DNA of 64,000 nucleotides, from NCBI GenBank assembly GCA_032358165.1, contig JAALGY010000032.1:558001-622000 (forward strand). The letters run 5' to 3'. The stretch's first letter is position 1, and each line of letters starts with the position of its first letter. Origin of the DNA: Diplosphaera chodatii (taxonomy: Eukaryota > Chlorophyta > Trebouxiophyceae > Prasiolales > Stichococcaceae). Both the position numbers and the translations under genes were made by a program. Under the pieces are notes generated by a model. That model was not told the DNA's origin. It did not search any database and worked only from the letters and a program-made list of their open reading frames with translations. Below, piece by piece: positions 46,501 to 58,648 of the stretch.

Positions 46501-47370
46501 AGCAGCGCCGCACGCCGTCGGCACAGCAGCAGCACCTGCCTGCACAGCTTTTCCTTCCATTGACCATGTGCAGTGGTCCAACTGTCGACGTGTGCTGCCC
46601 TGTAGCGGTACGAGGCGCAGGGCAGGGACGACTACCTCTTCCGGCTGGACAACGACTGGGTGGTGGACGCCACCATCAAGGTGATCAGAGGAGCAGATGC
46701 CGAGTGGTGCCTGTTGTTTGCTGCGTGCACTTGCAAGTTGTGATGTTTGCTCTGTCCACAACCTGCAGCAAAAGAATCCGCTGGTGCTTCACATCTGCTA
46801 CAGGGGAACAAGGCGCGCTTCATCAACCACTCCTGCGACCCCAACTGCTACTCGGACATCAAGCAGGTGAGCGCCCGAAGCATGTTGACAACCTGCACAT
46901 GCTGCCTGCGCGCAGAGCCCTATCCACAGCAGGCTGTGCTCTGTGTGGTAGTGCTGACGTGATGCCAGTCCCGCACACAACCACACAAAACCCTAGACTG
47001 ACAACTGTCCTGCTCATAGGTGAACGGCACCAACCACATCTGCATCTTCACCAAGCGCGCCATCGCAGCGGGCGAGGAGCTGTGCTACGACTACAAGGTG
47101 GGGCACTGCCGCACATGCTGCGCAGCCCCGACCAGTGGCTGCTCTGCCCGAGCACCCTGTGCCCAGCCTTCTGTCTGTGATGCCCCAGTTTTACCAACTC
47201 CACATCAGGCTTGCGCCTGTGCCTGCAGTGCTTGCGCTACCCATCACATGTGCAAAAGGCGTTGCTGGTGACGCAGTTCTGTCCTGTCGTCGCAGTTCCC
47301 CTTCCAGCCGGACCAGCCACCGGTGCCCTGCTCCTGCGGGGCGCGCAACTGCCGCCGCCGGATGAACTGA
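37588..47370 (+). CDS. SET1/ATXR7-like histone H3K4 methyltransferase with GYF-like modules
   Basis: This is a probable COMPASS-type H3K4 methyltransferase. The 20 exons are 37588-38635, 38764-39458, 39637-39741, 39841-39897, 40030-40195, 40381-40610, 40737-40895, 41022-41142, 41251-41361, 41439-41651, 41867-43398, 43635-43747, 43886-45353, 45506-45610, 45741-45806, 46013-46237, 46606-46680, 46804-46866, 47020-47097 and 47296-47370; they sum to 2234 codons plus stop. Order: Arg/Ser/His-rich region (residues ~150-340); Pro/Gln-rich region; GYF-like WTYSVGG..QRGPFSLLQLL; second GYF-like WAWVSNDGQQQ..LLQGPFCVREL; long Ala-rich linker; C-x2-C-x11-H-x3-C finger (CPSC...HITSC); then the SET domain HGWGMYAVGPIPANVFVIEY, ARFINHSCDPNCY, GEELCYDYK and post-SET CSCGARNC. 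Plant ATXR7 also pairs GYF with SET. All catalytic motifs are intact. Confidence 0.88.
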
Positions 47371-48986
47371 GGCAGCTGCGCGATGCAGCGCGCGCCAGCA
47401 CGGGATGCCTCGCTGCATGGCGGGACCCTCACGATGGTGCTGTGTCATATGAGGCGGCACCGTGGCGCTCGAAGTCTACCAGCAACTGCCAGCGCGAGTC
47501 GGAACGTACAGTGCCAGTGTCATGGTTGGGATGCCTGGGCTGCGACAAGTACTTCAGTGCAGTCTGTGGTGCCGGTAACAGGGTGTTGTGAGCTGTTGTA
47601 CAGTATCAGTGGTGTGGACTTGGGTGCTCGAATGGTCAGGGGAAGGTTTGCATCTCGCAAGGCAGCATGTTTTAGCAAGCTGCTATATTCAGGGCAGGTG
47701 TAGATAGGACAGCTACCCTAAACGGTTATGCAGCAAGGCATCGCACCTTGTAGCAGCCCTATGTTTTGGTGAGCCTGCCAGCCAGAAGTCCCTGGTGAAA
47801 GGACTACCGTCACAGTGTGCCAAGCATCATGACTTCTGGCAGACGGCCCATGTGTGTACTGACTTGCTGTGCGTCTTGACAGTTTGTTGTGTGCGCTGAG
47901 AGGTGGTCAAGATGTATAGAAGAATCCCTAGCATATCGTAGGCATTCAGTTGGTGTAACCAATTGCTCTGCCCAAGCCTTGTCCAAGGGAACCAATTGCA
48001 GCGCCGTCTATGAACTACTGTCATGACCATCTATCCTGCTGATATGTTTGTAGGAAATATAAGCAACGAAATTAACCACATCGTCCTATTTGTGCTTGCC
48101 ATGAACCATTGGCGCTAATCTACATTGTTCCTTTCAACCTGGACCGAGAGCACCAGAGCAAAGGCTGGTGACGCCTGATGGTAGGCAGGCGACCGACAGT
48201 CTGGAAGACTGGGGCCATTTGCCTGAAGGCATAACCCGACACAAGAAACAGACGGTGAAAGAGAGGCTAAACCAGTGGTAGAACCACAAGTGGCATGAGC
48301 ATGCCTGTGAGTCGGGGTGCCAACTGCAAGCTGACCGGGACCTCCACAGCCCTTCTGCTGGGTGGTGCTGCGCGGCGTTCAATGTGGTGGCAGCGGCCCT
48401 GCTGCTGCACACTCCTGTACACCCGAATCGATGTTGTGGCCTTCACATGCTGTAATTGCGGGCACAATAGCCTGGCAACCTGCAAAGCACACATGACGCC
48501 TGTACATGCCTGCTGGGACACACACATCTGTGTCCAGTCCAGCATGACATTTGGGTAAGCAACCCTAGCGGGAGTGGTGCCAGCAGCCACCATCTGGAAG
48601 TTACATGCATAGGCTTACAACTGAAGCGAAGTGAAGTGAACTGAACACGAGTATGTGCTCTGACGACAGTACAAGGTTCAGGGCACCTGCAGCAAGTTCA
48701 ACAAATCCCGGTGACGAAGCACAGTGGTGGCATGAGGGCCAGCGGGCTTTGCGACACCTGCAACGCCACCAGAGAATGCTGTCAGGCACCTTCTGCACGA
48801 GCCACGACACGCTGTGCAAACCCTGCAATGCCCGCAGCGAAGGGTGTCCGCAAGACTCCTGCAGCGAGCAACAGTGCACCACATACATGCTAAAGAGCAC
48901 GGGACTCGTGGTGGCTGGGCCTCTGATGCATTGCCATGCCAGGAATCCTACGGCCGTACGTACTTTCACAATATGCTTATACGTAC
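47371..48986. other. Convergent intergenic region, 1.6 kb
   Basis: This holds the 3' UTR of the SET1-like gene and the unresolved 3' end of the minus-strand coiled-coil gene. A TGTAA lies at 47954-47958, 584 bp past the SET1 stop. Minus-strand sequence around 48770-48700 could hold a terminal exon of the coiled-coil gene, but I cannot fix its frame. Confidence 0.4.
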
Positions 48987-50221
48987 CCGGCGGCGCTCCA
49001 GCGCAGAGTTCAGGGCCGCCAGGTGCGCTGAGACCAGCCGGCAGGCAGCCTGCTCCTGCTCGATGCGCGCCGCCAGGAACTGCTGCTCCGCCTCCAGCGC
49101 CACCAGCTGCACAGGCGGCACCACAGTTGGCGTTGGCTTGATGTTGCATGCACCGACATGCACAGGCGACGTGCTGCCGACCCTTCCAAAGGGCGGATGG
49201 ACCTCGCGAGGGGTGGACGGGCTGGCTGTCTGCCTAGACTGCCAGCTAGGTGGCGTGACCTGCGCCGAGCTGGCAACATGATGTGAAACATACGCCACTG
49301 GCTCAGCACCCGGTGAATCCAAACCGCGCCGATCCTGCAATTGGGCGCACAACGGCACGTGCGAGCAGGCAGCCATCGCGTGAGTTGGCCCGTCAGGTGA
49401 TGTTTTTTAATTAAAGATCGATCTCTGACGCCGCGCAACAGGGACGTATGGGCGTGCCCGTCAGAAGGCCGCAAATTCCCGATGCGTCAGAACCACTTTG
49501 CAACATGAGCGCCCGCGCCAAGGCAGGCGGGCGCTCATGCGCGGACAAGCTTCGAACAGCACCGTCCAAGAAAACTGCGTTCGTTCTGACAGGTAGCATC
49601 ACATGTGGATCAGGTGCACTTCGTGCACAAAAGTGCTTTGCGACGCGCAAGCTGTGACAAGCGGGCGCCCGCCTGCCGGGCAGCTGTCTGAAAGCCGCGA
49701 GCACCTCGCGTGGGAGCCGCCCCAGCCTGCATTCATGCTGCAGAGCATGAGGGGCTGTTGCGGCCCGACGGCGCGGCCAGAGCAGGATGCGGGAGTCAGC
49801 GCGACTTGCCCTAGACGTTCCCTCTTTAATCCTCCGCACAGACGCCAGGCTGGCTGCCGGCAAAAGGGCAGATGATGCGCTAACCTGTGCAGCCATGGCC
49901 GCCAGCTGCGCATCCTGCTGCAGCGCCAGCGTGTGCTGCGCCTGCCGCCGCTTCACCCGCCTGCATGACAAAAGCCAAGAAACTGCGGCGAAGTGTCCAT
50001 AACGGCAGGTGCCGTCGCCACGAAGCGGCCGACTCAGCAGGCAGCAGGCACGGCGGCGCAGCGCCGCACCGCTTGATGATCCGTCGGGCGTCCAGGCTGC
50101 GGTAGAGCGCCAGGATCGGCGGTTTGCCGAGCTGCGTGGGGCCGAGGACCGCGTCGGGCGCGCCCAGCGTGGCCGTGGCCACCGGTGTGGGACCTGCCGC
50201 CGCCGCCGGGGGCAGCACCTG
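48987..50221 (-). CDS. Basic coiled-coil (possibly bZIP-like) protein, partial gene model
   Basis: The family is not recognised. Three exons join in phase: about 50221-50070, 49960-49885 and 49106-48987. They encode an Ala/Pro/Thr stretch, then LGKPPILALYRSLDARRIIK running into RRVKRRQAQHTLALQQDAQL, and then long heptad-like Leu/Ala/Gln sequence (LVALEAEQQFLAARIEQEQ, LVSAHLAALNSALERRR). A basic patch immediately followed by a coiled coil recalls a bZIP, but the invariant Asn is missing, so an ordinary coiled-coil protein is equally likely. Start and stop exons are not identified; the 5' part probably lies between 50222 and 51500 and the 3' part left of 48987. The third exon is separated by a 778-bp intron. 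Confidence 0.5.
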
Positions 50222-51358
50222 CTGCACATGCTCCAATCCTCCCGCAGAGCACGGCGCATCTGCTGGCCTGGCCACAGTCCTGCACACGAGAACGACGGGC
50301 TATCACCGATCTTACTTCACCACCACAGCCTGTGCTGGCAACTACGACTGCGCGCGCCGCGGGTGCCTTACACAATTATAGATTCGTCAGCGAGCTCGTA
50401 AATAGATGAGGGCGAGTGGCCTCAGTGACATGGGCAGTGTGCACAGGGCCTTGTCACTCGCTGTTTGTGATTGTCGGACAGCCGACCAGGCAAACAACTG
50501 GCGTCAGGCAGCAATGCAGCACACCGCGGTGCTTGATGTATTGTGTCATGTGCGTTGAAGCGAGACTTACATGGCAGCGTGGGTCGAAGCTCCGGCGACC
50601 ACACCCCCGGCCTTCCAACGGCCTTCTGTTTCGGCTTCTGATTTGCCGATCCTTTTTGGGGGGTGTTTCTATTGCCGCTCGATGGCCCTGTGCCAGCTGA
50701 AGACTGCAGGCATCTGGCCACCTGCATGTGGAGAGGAAACACGCATTTGGGTGCATCTGCACATCCCCTTCGCGCGCCGGCGAGGGCACGTATGGGACCT
50801 GAAGCCCAACGCGAAGCTGCACTAACGGGCTGTCAGACGGCTGTCAGCCCAAAGGTGGCAGCCGCCGGGAAAGCCACACCACAAGTACAGCAGACCATCA
50901 CAGCCCGGGAGGGCTGCAGAAGGGGGGTGCAGCTGGCCGCACCTGTGGGCTTGAATGAGTTTGCCGGGTGTGATGCCACCGCAGCTGCGCGCGTCTCTCG
51001 GGCCCCCTGCATGCGATCTTGGGCCCCTGAGGGGCTTGGAAGTCAGCAGGACTGTCTGCATGGCTCACATGAGGCGGTGAGCACGTATGTTGCAATTGTG
51101 TCACACCCACCTAAGGAGTCGGCACTTGAATTTGTGGAAGCGTGAGCCTGCGGCCGTCTCAGCCTTGGACGCAAACAGTGGTAGAAAGCGGATGAGACCC
51201 TCAGCCCTGCGCCATCTGCTCAGGCGGTGGCGGATGGCAAGAAGTGGTGCCACGAGGCCTCCTCAGACACTGCCACCGTACTCATGAGTCAGCCCTGAGC
51301 GTCATCTTACGCTGCGCTTTCGGCCCCCTGGTGCCAGCCAAGTAGTCGCAGTCGACGT

Positions 51359-51363
51359 TTACA
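51359..51363 (-). terminator. Poly(A) signal TGTAA for the acyl-CoA-binding protein gene
   Basis: TTACA on the plus strand reads TGTAA on the minus strand, about 250 bp past the stop codon. Confidence 0.45.
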
Positions 51364-51611
51364 TAAGGCTAAACTGCACGACGATAGACGGTGGTGCAGA
51401 CATTGCAGATGGCAGGGACGACAGGGCGGACAGGACAAACCTACAATGCATAACCCTGCCAGCGCTGAACCTGACATGGTAGCCCATAGCAGGCCGTGCA
51501 CAGTGTCCAGTGCATCATTGCTGTGATCTTTCACGATCAACCCTGCCGGTTGCATCGTGTCATATACATGCTGACCACTGTCGGGGCTCAGCTCTCTGTA
51601 GCACCACGTGC

Positions 51612-52592
51612 TCATGAGGAAGCAAGCTCCTGCAGCTGTTGCACCTTCCTGCAAGTACGCAGCATGCACTCACACACCTGTCTCTCAGACCCACAAGAGA
51701 CCGCCGACAGGCATGAGCAGCGGGTGCTCAGGAGTCGGCACAGGAGCGTGCAGCCTCAAGTCTTAGCTGAGCGCATGCATTGCAACAGGTGGCTGACTCA
51801 CATGATGTACTCTTTCATCGCCTCCTCCTGTGACTTGCCCTTCAGCTTGTTCCACGCCTCCCACCTGCAGCAGCGTGCCCATGTTCAGCAGTCACAGCAC
51901 GAGGACAGCTCCAGGATCGTCATCTCAGACATCTCGTCCATGCGAGCAGCTAAGGGGCTCACTTGGCGCGGCCCTTCGGGTCGAACATGCCCGGCTTGCC
52001 TGCACCGCAGCATGGATGCAGATTTGCCTGAAAATCTTTGACCGGGAGGTGCGGCACCCTCCACTCGGGTGCAGTCTCACCACTGGCATCCTGAAACTAT
52101 GCGCTGTGGCCCAGGGTCACAGGGTCTCCTGCACATTCACTCACTGGTGTCGCAGTCGCCGTTGCCAGCCTGCTTGAAGAGGCCGTACAGGATCAGCTGG
52201 TCGTCGTTGGACGTTCCCTTCGGCAGCGCCTTCGCCTCGGCGGCCGCCTTGTCAAAGTCCTCCTGTGGCGCAGCGGAGGATGTCCAGTCGTGCACAGTCG
52301 TGCACAGGTGCTGTGATGCAACCGCCTGACACTGCCTATCAGACACATCAGGAAGCACAGAGCCTGTGTACATCTGATCGGTGGCCTGCTCAGTGTCGTC
52401 CTGATGGCGTGAGTGACACAATGTATTGAACAAACACATGTTGAGAGATACACGGAGCTCTCTGCTCATGCGCAATGCTCATGCCAACTCCAGCTGCAGC
52501 TGGGTATCAGCGAGGCAGTGCACGCGTGCTACTGCCACATAGATCGCAACACCGACTGTCATCCGGAAGGCGTGCTGCAGAACATCAGCCAT
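51612..52592 (-). CDS. Acyl-CoA-binding protein (ACBP)
   Basis: This is a small cytosolic carrier of medium- and long-chain acyl-CoA esters. The five exons are 52592-52557, 52262-52145, 51999-51963, 51864-51802 and 51648-51612, giving 96 codons plus stop, the usual size of a single-domain ACBP. The whole family is readable: EDFDKAAAEAKALPKGTSND, DQLILYGLFKQAGNGDCDTS, KPGMFDPKGRAKWEAWNKLK and GKSQEEAMKEYIMKVQQLQE. The YGLFKQA helix and the KPGMFD..GRAKWEAW ligand-contact block are intact. The first exon (MADVLQHAFRMT) is chosen because its GTCGGT donor is in the right phase; it is the least certain piece. No transit peptide or ankyrin extension is seen. Confidence 0.92.
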
Positions 52593-53611
52593 GCTGCCCA
52601 CAGCCAGTGCATTATGCGCCGCTGCTGGCACTGATTCGCGCTTCACACCGCATCTCTGAGTAAATGTCAGACGTAACGCCCATGCCCGCATGCCGGGCGA
52701 CTCGACACAGCGTGCAGCTTGAGGAGTTCACGAACCCACAACGTCGGTTGAGACCTCAGCACACCACACTATCCGCACATGGTCCTCTCTCCCTGATTCG
52801 CAAATAATATCACATGCGAGCAAACATCATAAGATGCCGCTGCCAACGGCTCAATGACGTCCTGAGGTAAGTGAGCGCCGCGATGTGTCCAAGCAAACGG
52901 GTTGTGATCGCTAGCGCTTGCATGTGACCGACACCGGAGACGCACCTTCACGCTCATGATGGCGGTGCTGGTGCAAATTGTTGACGCCAAAATGGGGATG
53001 CAACAGTGTTATGAAGCACCAAACAGCTTGTAAAGGCGCAAACACATTGCATTGAGCAACTGGTGAACTGCAGTCTTGTATGAGGAAGCTGCAGAAATCA
53101 CCGCCCTGCATCAAGGGCTTGGAAGTTCAACAGCGGGTTGAATGCACAACGGGCAGGCGAGCAAACCTTTGCATGGCAGCCTACGATAGTCTAATAATGC
53201 ATTGCAGACAGTGATCGCGTTCATGCGCTAGACGGACGTACGGCCAGCATCCAGTTGTGAGGTGCACCGGGGCTTCTGAGATCACATTTCGGGACGAAGT
53301 TGAAGCCGGCCACCAAGGCTGCAAGATCAGGCCGGGAATGATGCTCAGTATGTACCTGGTTTGACAGAGGGTGCGCAAACCCACATAGGGTGCACCACAG
53401 TATTGTCATCTTAGCATAGTGAGTGGTCTGCACGCCGCACATATATCAGCATGCATGCCGTGCAGGAGGTCTTACACGCATACAAGTATCGCAAGCAGAC
53501 TTTCACCTGATGTCCTGCCATATACAGCACAGTTGAACAGCAGGCCACAACAGCGGCAGCGGGGCCTGCCGCTGAGCTGCAGTGCCGACTGCCGATGACA
53601 GCGCAGCCCAA
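52593..53611. other. Divergent intergenic region, 1.0 kb
   Basis: This lies head-to-head between the ACBP gene (minus) and the GT90 gene (plus). It has lower GC than the flanking exons, with no open frame of interest and no recognised motif. Confidence 0.4.
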
Positions 53612-56600
53612 ATGCCGATGATGCCTGCGGCCAAGGCGCCGGCCGCCGTCAGCCGGCGCGCCCCGATCGGCATGCTGGGCATCTTCAGGGCGCCATACGC
53701 CGCCACGCACCCCGCCGCCGGCGCAGGGGCCGCCCACACCAACGGCAGCCGTCCCCGGCACATGCGAGCCGCCGCCTCCGCAGCCATCTGCGTCGTGATC
53801 GCCACGCTGTGCTGGGCGTACTTCGCCGTGCAGCGGGCGCCGCCTCTGCACCTGGCCGCAGCAGCGCCCACCGCCGCTCAGCAGCGGGACGCAGCGCCAC
53901 CGGACTGGCTTGCGGCCGGCAGCGGGAAGGACGGCGAGCGCAGCCTGCATGCGGACGGCATGGCCAGGGGGGCCGGCGGCGCGTCGGGGGTCGCGCACGC
54001 GCAGCTAAACCCTGAGCTGGCGGGCGTGCTGGGGGGCTGGCGGCAGCGGGCGGCGGCGGTGCGGCGCATGCGGCGCTGGGAGCACGGCCTGGGCGCCCTG
54101 CAGGTGCGTATATGTGAACGTTTGTGTCTGCACCCCAGATTGTAACGATGCGCAATGCACTCCTGGTGAGAAAGCCATGCGGCGATGCTGTGTTGTTTAC
54201 AGTGACATCTTCAATGAGTATGCCATGAGGAGACGCAAGAGTGTGGAGTGCAAGTTGACAAGACGCGCACAGCCAGAGGAATTCGACACCTTGCCTGCAG
54301 CCGCTGCCGCCGGCGGACATCATGGCGGCTGCAGCGGCGCTGTTCGCCGCCGGCGGGCGGCTGCAGGGCCGCTCTCCAGCAACAGGCCTGGGGACAGAAA
54401 CCGGCGGCCCCTTGGGCGCCGCCTCCCTGGGCCTGCGCTCGCATTACGCCCCCTGGATCCTGGCGGACCTGGCGCACTGGGCCCACTCCGGCATCTCGCA
54501 GGTGCTGCAGGGCCTGTACCACCTGTGAGCAGGCCGCCCGCCCATATCAGGGTCTGCATGAACTGGGTGCCGGCCCACTGAACCAGCTGCTGTGCCCTGC
54601 GCACATTTGTCCAGCGAAAGCAGAACCCACGCAGCAAACCGCGCTGTGTTTGGGCAACGGACAGGAGATGGTGGATCAGGCGGCCGCGGCGCGGCTGAAG
54701 TGCCATGGGTCGGGCATGCGGGTGGTGGTTCAGAACGGCACGGTGTGGGTGGAGCACCTAACGCCGCGGCCGCCCAAGGGCTGGTATCCCGCAAACCTGG
54801 GCCCAGGTGCAAAATGTCTTGTGACAGATCTCTGCCCTCTCAATGAGCAATACCACTGCACAGCGATGCTCAGCCCGGCGCAGCAGCCGGCTCCTCACCT
54901 GATGCATGCAAGTGCCCAAAGTCAAGCTGCAGGGATGCTGCCAGGTGTTGGGTTGGTTGCACACCCAGGTTCCTCCATGCGCAGGGTGGGTGTCGGGCAA
55001 GGGCCGCGTGCCCTACATCGTGCTGTCGCTCATGGACGTCATCCGAGAGTATGGCAACGAGGTGCGGCACAGACTCTGAAGGCCGCCGTTGACACCCGCA
55101 GCACAGGCTTGCAACACCCCGCATGCCAATTGTTCCGTCTCCACAGCCAGATGGACGTCAAGGTGACCTGTGCTATATCATCAACTATCTGCATGCGGTG
55201 CAGGTGCCTGATGTTGACATCGTGCTGGGCTGCGGGGATGCGCCGTGCTCCAGGCTGCCGAAGCCCGGGAGCCCTGCAGCAGGGAAACGGCGGCGGCAGC
55301 AGCGGCAGCTGCATGCTGCCGCAGCAGGCAGCACGAGGCGCCACGGTGCTGCCCCGTTGGCAGGCAGCAGCAGCAGCGCCAGGGGTGGAGCAGCGCACAG
55401 CAACGCCAGTTGCGGCAGCGGCGCCAGGGGCGACCCCGGGGTGGTGGATGCCTTCGGCACCCTGCTGCCAGTCCGGTGCCGCGGCAGTCAGAAGGGCCGC
55501 AACAGCGCCGATGGTCATCTGAAGGGCAGCCTCTTACCAACAGCAGCCAGCAGCATCAGCGATGGCAACGCCAGCCTTGATGGCGGTGGGAACAGGATGA
55601 GCAGCACTGGCGGCGGCGGCGGCGGCGGCGGCGGCCATGGCCGAGTGCAGTTTGCCGACAGCAGCCTGTGGCGCAGGGAACTGGCAGAGGAGCCGGCTGC
55701 ACCCGCCGAGCCGCCGCCGCCGCTGCCGATGTTTGCGTACGACACGCGCGAGACGCACGCAGATGTCCCCTTTCCAGACTTCTCCTACTGGGGCCACGAG
55801 ATGGACCGCCTGTGGGGTGCGGCAGTGGTGTGATGTTGAGTGCACCAGCTTGCCACACCTGACAACTGGCGTACAGCGTACGAAGGCATGTGCCTAGACG
55901 CAGTTGATCCCTTCCCTGATGACGTGCTGGTGCCTCTGCAGAGGGACCAGACAAGTATGTGGTGGGGTGGGATGTGCAGCAGCCGATGCTGGCGCGGCTG
56001 TCGCGCGGCCGCCCCTGGCAGCGGCGTAAGCCCCAGATCACGTGGCGCGGCCGCCACGGCCCCGGCCGCGATCAGCTCAGGTACATCGTCTGAAACCCTA
56101 TACATACACATGTGTTTGTGTGGTATATCAGGTTGCGGGCGGCCATTCTGGTGCTTGGGTGCATGAGTCAGCCATGAGCATGCGTGCTGGGGCTAGCCGG
56201 GAGGATGTGCAAGGCAGCCAGCGGTGCGACTGCGGAGTCAGGTCGCACGGGAGCGGCATGCACTGCTAGCAGCACAGAACACCAAGTGTGGCGGTGTTGC
56301 AGCTGCTGTCCTGCGTCACATCGCAGGCAGGACTACATCATGTGCCGGGAGCGGCTGCTGAACGACAGCCGGACGGCCGACGCCGACCTGTTCAACTTCT
56401 GGTGGCCGGACGTTGCCCTGCCGCAGCTGTCCCTGTACAGGTGAGCTCCCGGTCGCGCGAGCCGCTGCTCACACTGCAATTGCACGACCTGTGGCTGGTT
56501 CCCCTGCGCACACATGCGCCCACATCTGCAAAGTGCCAGCTGGTGCTGTTCCTTGGCAATGACGCTGGTGCGTCAGTGCTGGGTCTAAGCAGCCACGTGC

Positions 56601-58429
56601 ACAGTGGCACTCAGGTGGCAGTCATCAACAGAGGCTTGAAGTTCGCAACTGCACTCCAGGTACAACGTGTATATTGAGAGCGGGGCGTGGGCCACCAACT
56701 TCAAGCAGAAGCTGGCGAGCGGCAGCCCGGTGCTGGCCATCGACCCGCGCAGCCCGGAGTTCTTCAGCCGCGCGCTGCGCCCCGGGGCGCACTACCACCC
56801 GCTGCGCATCCGTGACATGTGCAACCAGACCGTCGCCACGGTGCGGCTCACCAAAGTCTGAGGCCTGAGCTCGGCACCCAGCCGGCAGTCATAACCTGGC
56901 GGCAGCATCCTCACCAGCACGTGCTTCACACGGGGTTGAGATGCTGTCTGCACTCCACTGCTGGCTCACCAAGCACATGCCACACGCGAATCTGTGATAG
57001 TTGGTGATGCATGCACACGCTGCCAATGCAGATCCGGGCAATGAACCGCAACTGGGACCGCCTGCATGGCGGCACCGCTTTCTTCGGTGAGCACTTTGGC
57101 TGAGGCCATTTCCTTGTCTGCCGCCATTCGGTCCACGACCTGAGGCTCTGCAGGGAGCACAGACCGCTATCCTGTGGTTGGCTGCGCCTGCGCTTCATCA
57201 ATCATTGGCCCGTGGAAGGCCTCAGCTGAAGCCCTGAAACGCAGATCCGCTGTCGCTGCTGCCGTCCTGGTCCCTGTGGCGCTCCGCACGCCCAGCGGAC
57301 GACGCCAAGCGCAGCCCCAGCCCCAGCGGTGCTGCCGGCAACAGCAGTGGCGGCGCTGGCGACGGCGACGGCGACAGCAGCAGCAGACGACCCCGCAGCC
57401 GGGGTACTGGTGGCGGCGCTGACGGCACACTGGCAGCGCTCTCAGCAGCAGCCGATCCAGGCAGAGCGAGGAGGCGGCTCTCAGCGATGCCGCAAGCTCA
57501 AACAGCAGACAACAGCAGCAGCGGTAGCAACAGCGGCAGTGGCAGCGGCAGCAGCAGTCCTGGCCAGGGCGGACGCAGCGGAGGTGGCAGGAAGCTGCTA
57601 GGACCCGCTGAGCTGGCGGCGGCGCAGGCGGCGGCGGACGCAGACCTGCGCCTTCCCACAGAGATGGTGCGGTTTGCACATCATTCCAACTCTCATTATA
57701 ACAGCCGCAGGCCTTGAGCAAGTGCCCTTGCATAGGGCGTCACCTCTTGCCCATAGTTTTGTGCGACCACACCCGGGCATGAGCGGGCGGCATGAGCCTG
57801 AGCGGGAGGTTTGCATCTGCAGGCGGCGGCGGCGCAGGACTTCCTGGAGCAGCGCCTGCGCATGGCAGACGTGCGGCGGTACCTGCTGGACGTGCTGCGC
57901 CTGTACGCCGCACTGCAGACCTTCCAGGTGGGGCCCGCCGCCTCCGACAACACTGCAGCGCCCCTCATGTCGTGCTGCTATACGCTCCTTGCTGCTATCG
58001 CGTGGGAAGGGGCGCCCGCTGAAGCTGGTCTGTGGCTGACAGCTGTGCAGCAGGTTTCTAGTGGATGCGCTTAGAGGGTGAAATGCAGGAAGGATGCCAT
58101 ACAGCAGGGCAGCAGCGATGGCACGGCGCCAGCACGCCTCACTACTGCAGCTGTTCGTGATTCCCCTCCATTGATGAGCCGTCTGCTGTGATGCCCTCTG
58201 ACAGGTGGCACCACCTAAGCGGGCGGTGTGCTACGATGGCGACGCGCTGCTGGGGCAGTTCGGCACGCCCTACGCCGCCGACGCCCAGGTGGTGGCGACA
58301 AAGTACCCCTGGCTGGAGGGCTTTGGCGCCGGCGCCTGCCCGCGAGACCGCCTGCCGAGGGACGGCTGGCAGACAGCGGCCAGCCTGGCGCACAAGCCGC
58401 GGGGCTTCCTGGCCCGCTGGCTCACCTGA
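53612..58429 (+). CDS. GT90 / CAP10-like O-glycosyltransferase, type II membrane protein
   Basis: This is a probable Golgi/ER glycosyltransferase of family GT90 (CAP10, Rumi/POGLUT, KDELC-like); the sugar and acceptor cannot be told. The 12 exons are 53612-54103, 54301-54501, 54665-54806, 54985-55061, 55147-55816, 55951-56080, 56327-56440, 56660-56855, 57032-57086, 57245-57666, 57823-57927 and 58205-58429, giving 942 codons plus stop. A single signal-anchor helix (SAAICVVIATLCWAYFAV, near residue 60) follows a short cytosolic tail. Family blocks: VPDVDIVLGCGDAPCSRLP, HADVPFPDFSYWGHEMDRL, PQITWRGR, NVYIESGAWATNFKQKLASG, LRPGAHYHPLRI and the C-terminal QDFLEQRLRMADVRRYLLDV. Two Ser/Gly-rich insertions (about 150 residues after CSRLP, about 110 before QDFLEQ) make it much longer than usual. 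The first ATG of three in-frame ones (MPMM) is used. Confidence 0.87.
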
Positions 58430-58643
58430 CACCCAGCTGCAGCTGGATGCCTGCTGCAATCCTTGCTATGGCCTGCGTGTGGGCATATGGGTCTCAGGCC
58501 GCCTCAGCTAGGGATGTGTATGACCCTAAACTTGCGCACAGCGCTCCAGATAGCCAGCAGTACACTCTGAAGTGTGAAGAGTTCTGTCTAGTCGCAGCAG
58601 ATTGCTCGATCCTCTTCCCAGTACAGATGCCCATCACGATGGC

Positions 58644-58648
58644 TGTAA
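58644..58648 (+). terminator. Poly(A) signal TGTAA for the GT90 gene
   Basis: TGTAA lies 215 bp past the stop codon. Confidence 0.5.

Noticed and set aside
50571..50825. 85-codon plus-strand open frame (ending KPNAKLH)
   Set aside because: The opposite strand is open over the same bases; nothing is recognisable, and it lies where 5' exons of the minus-strand coiled-coil gene are expected.
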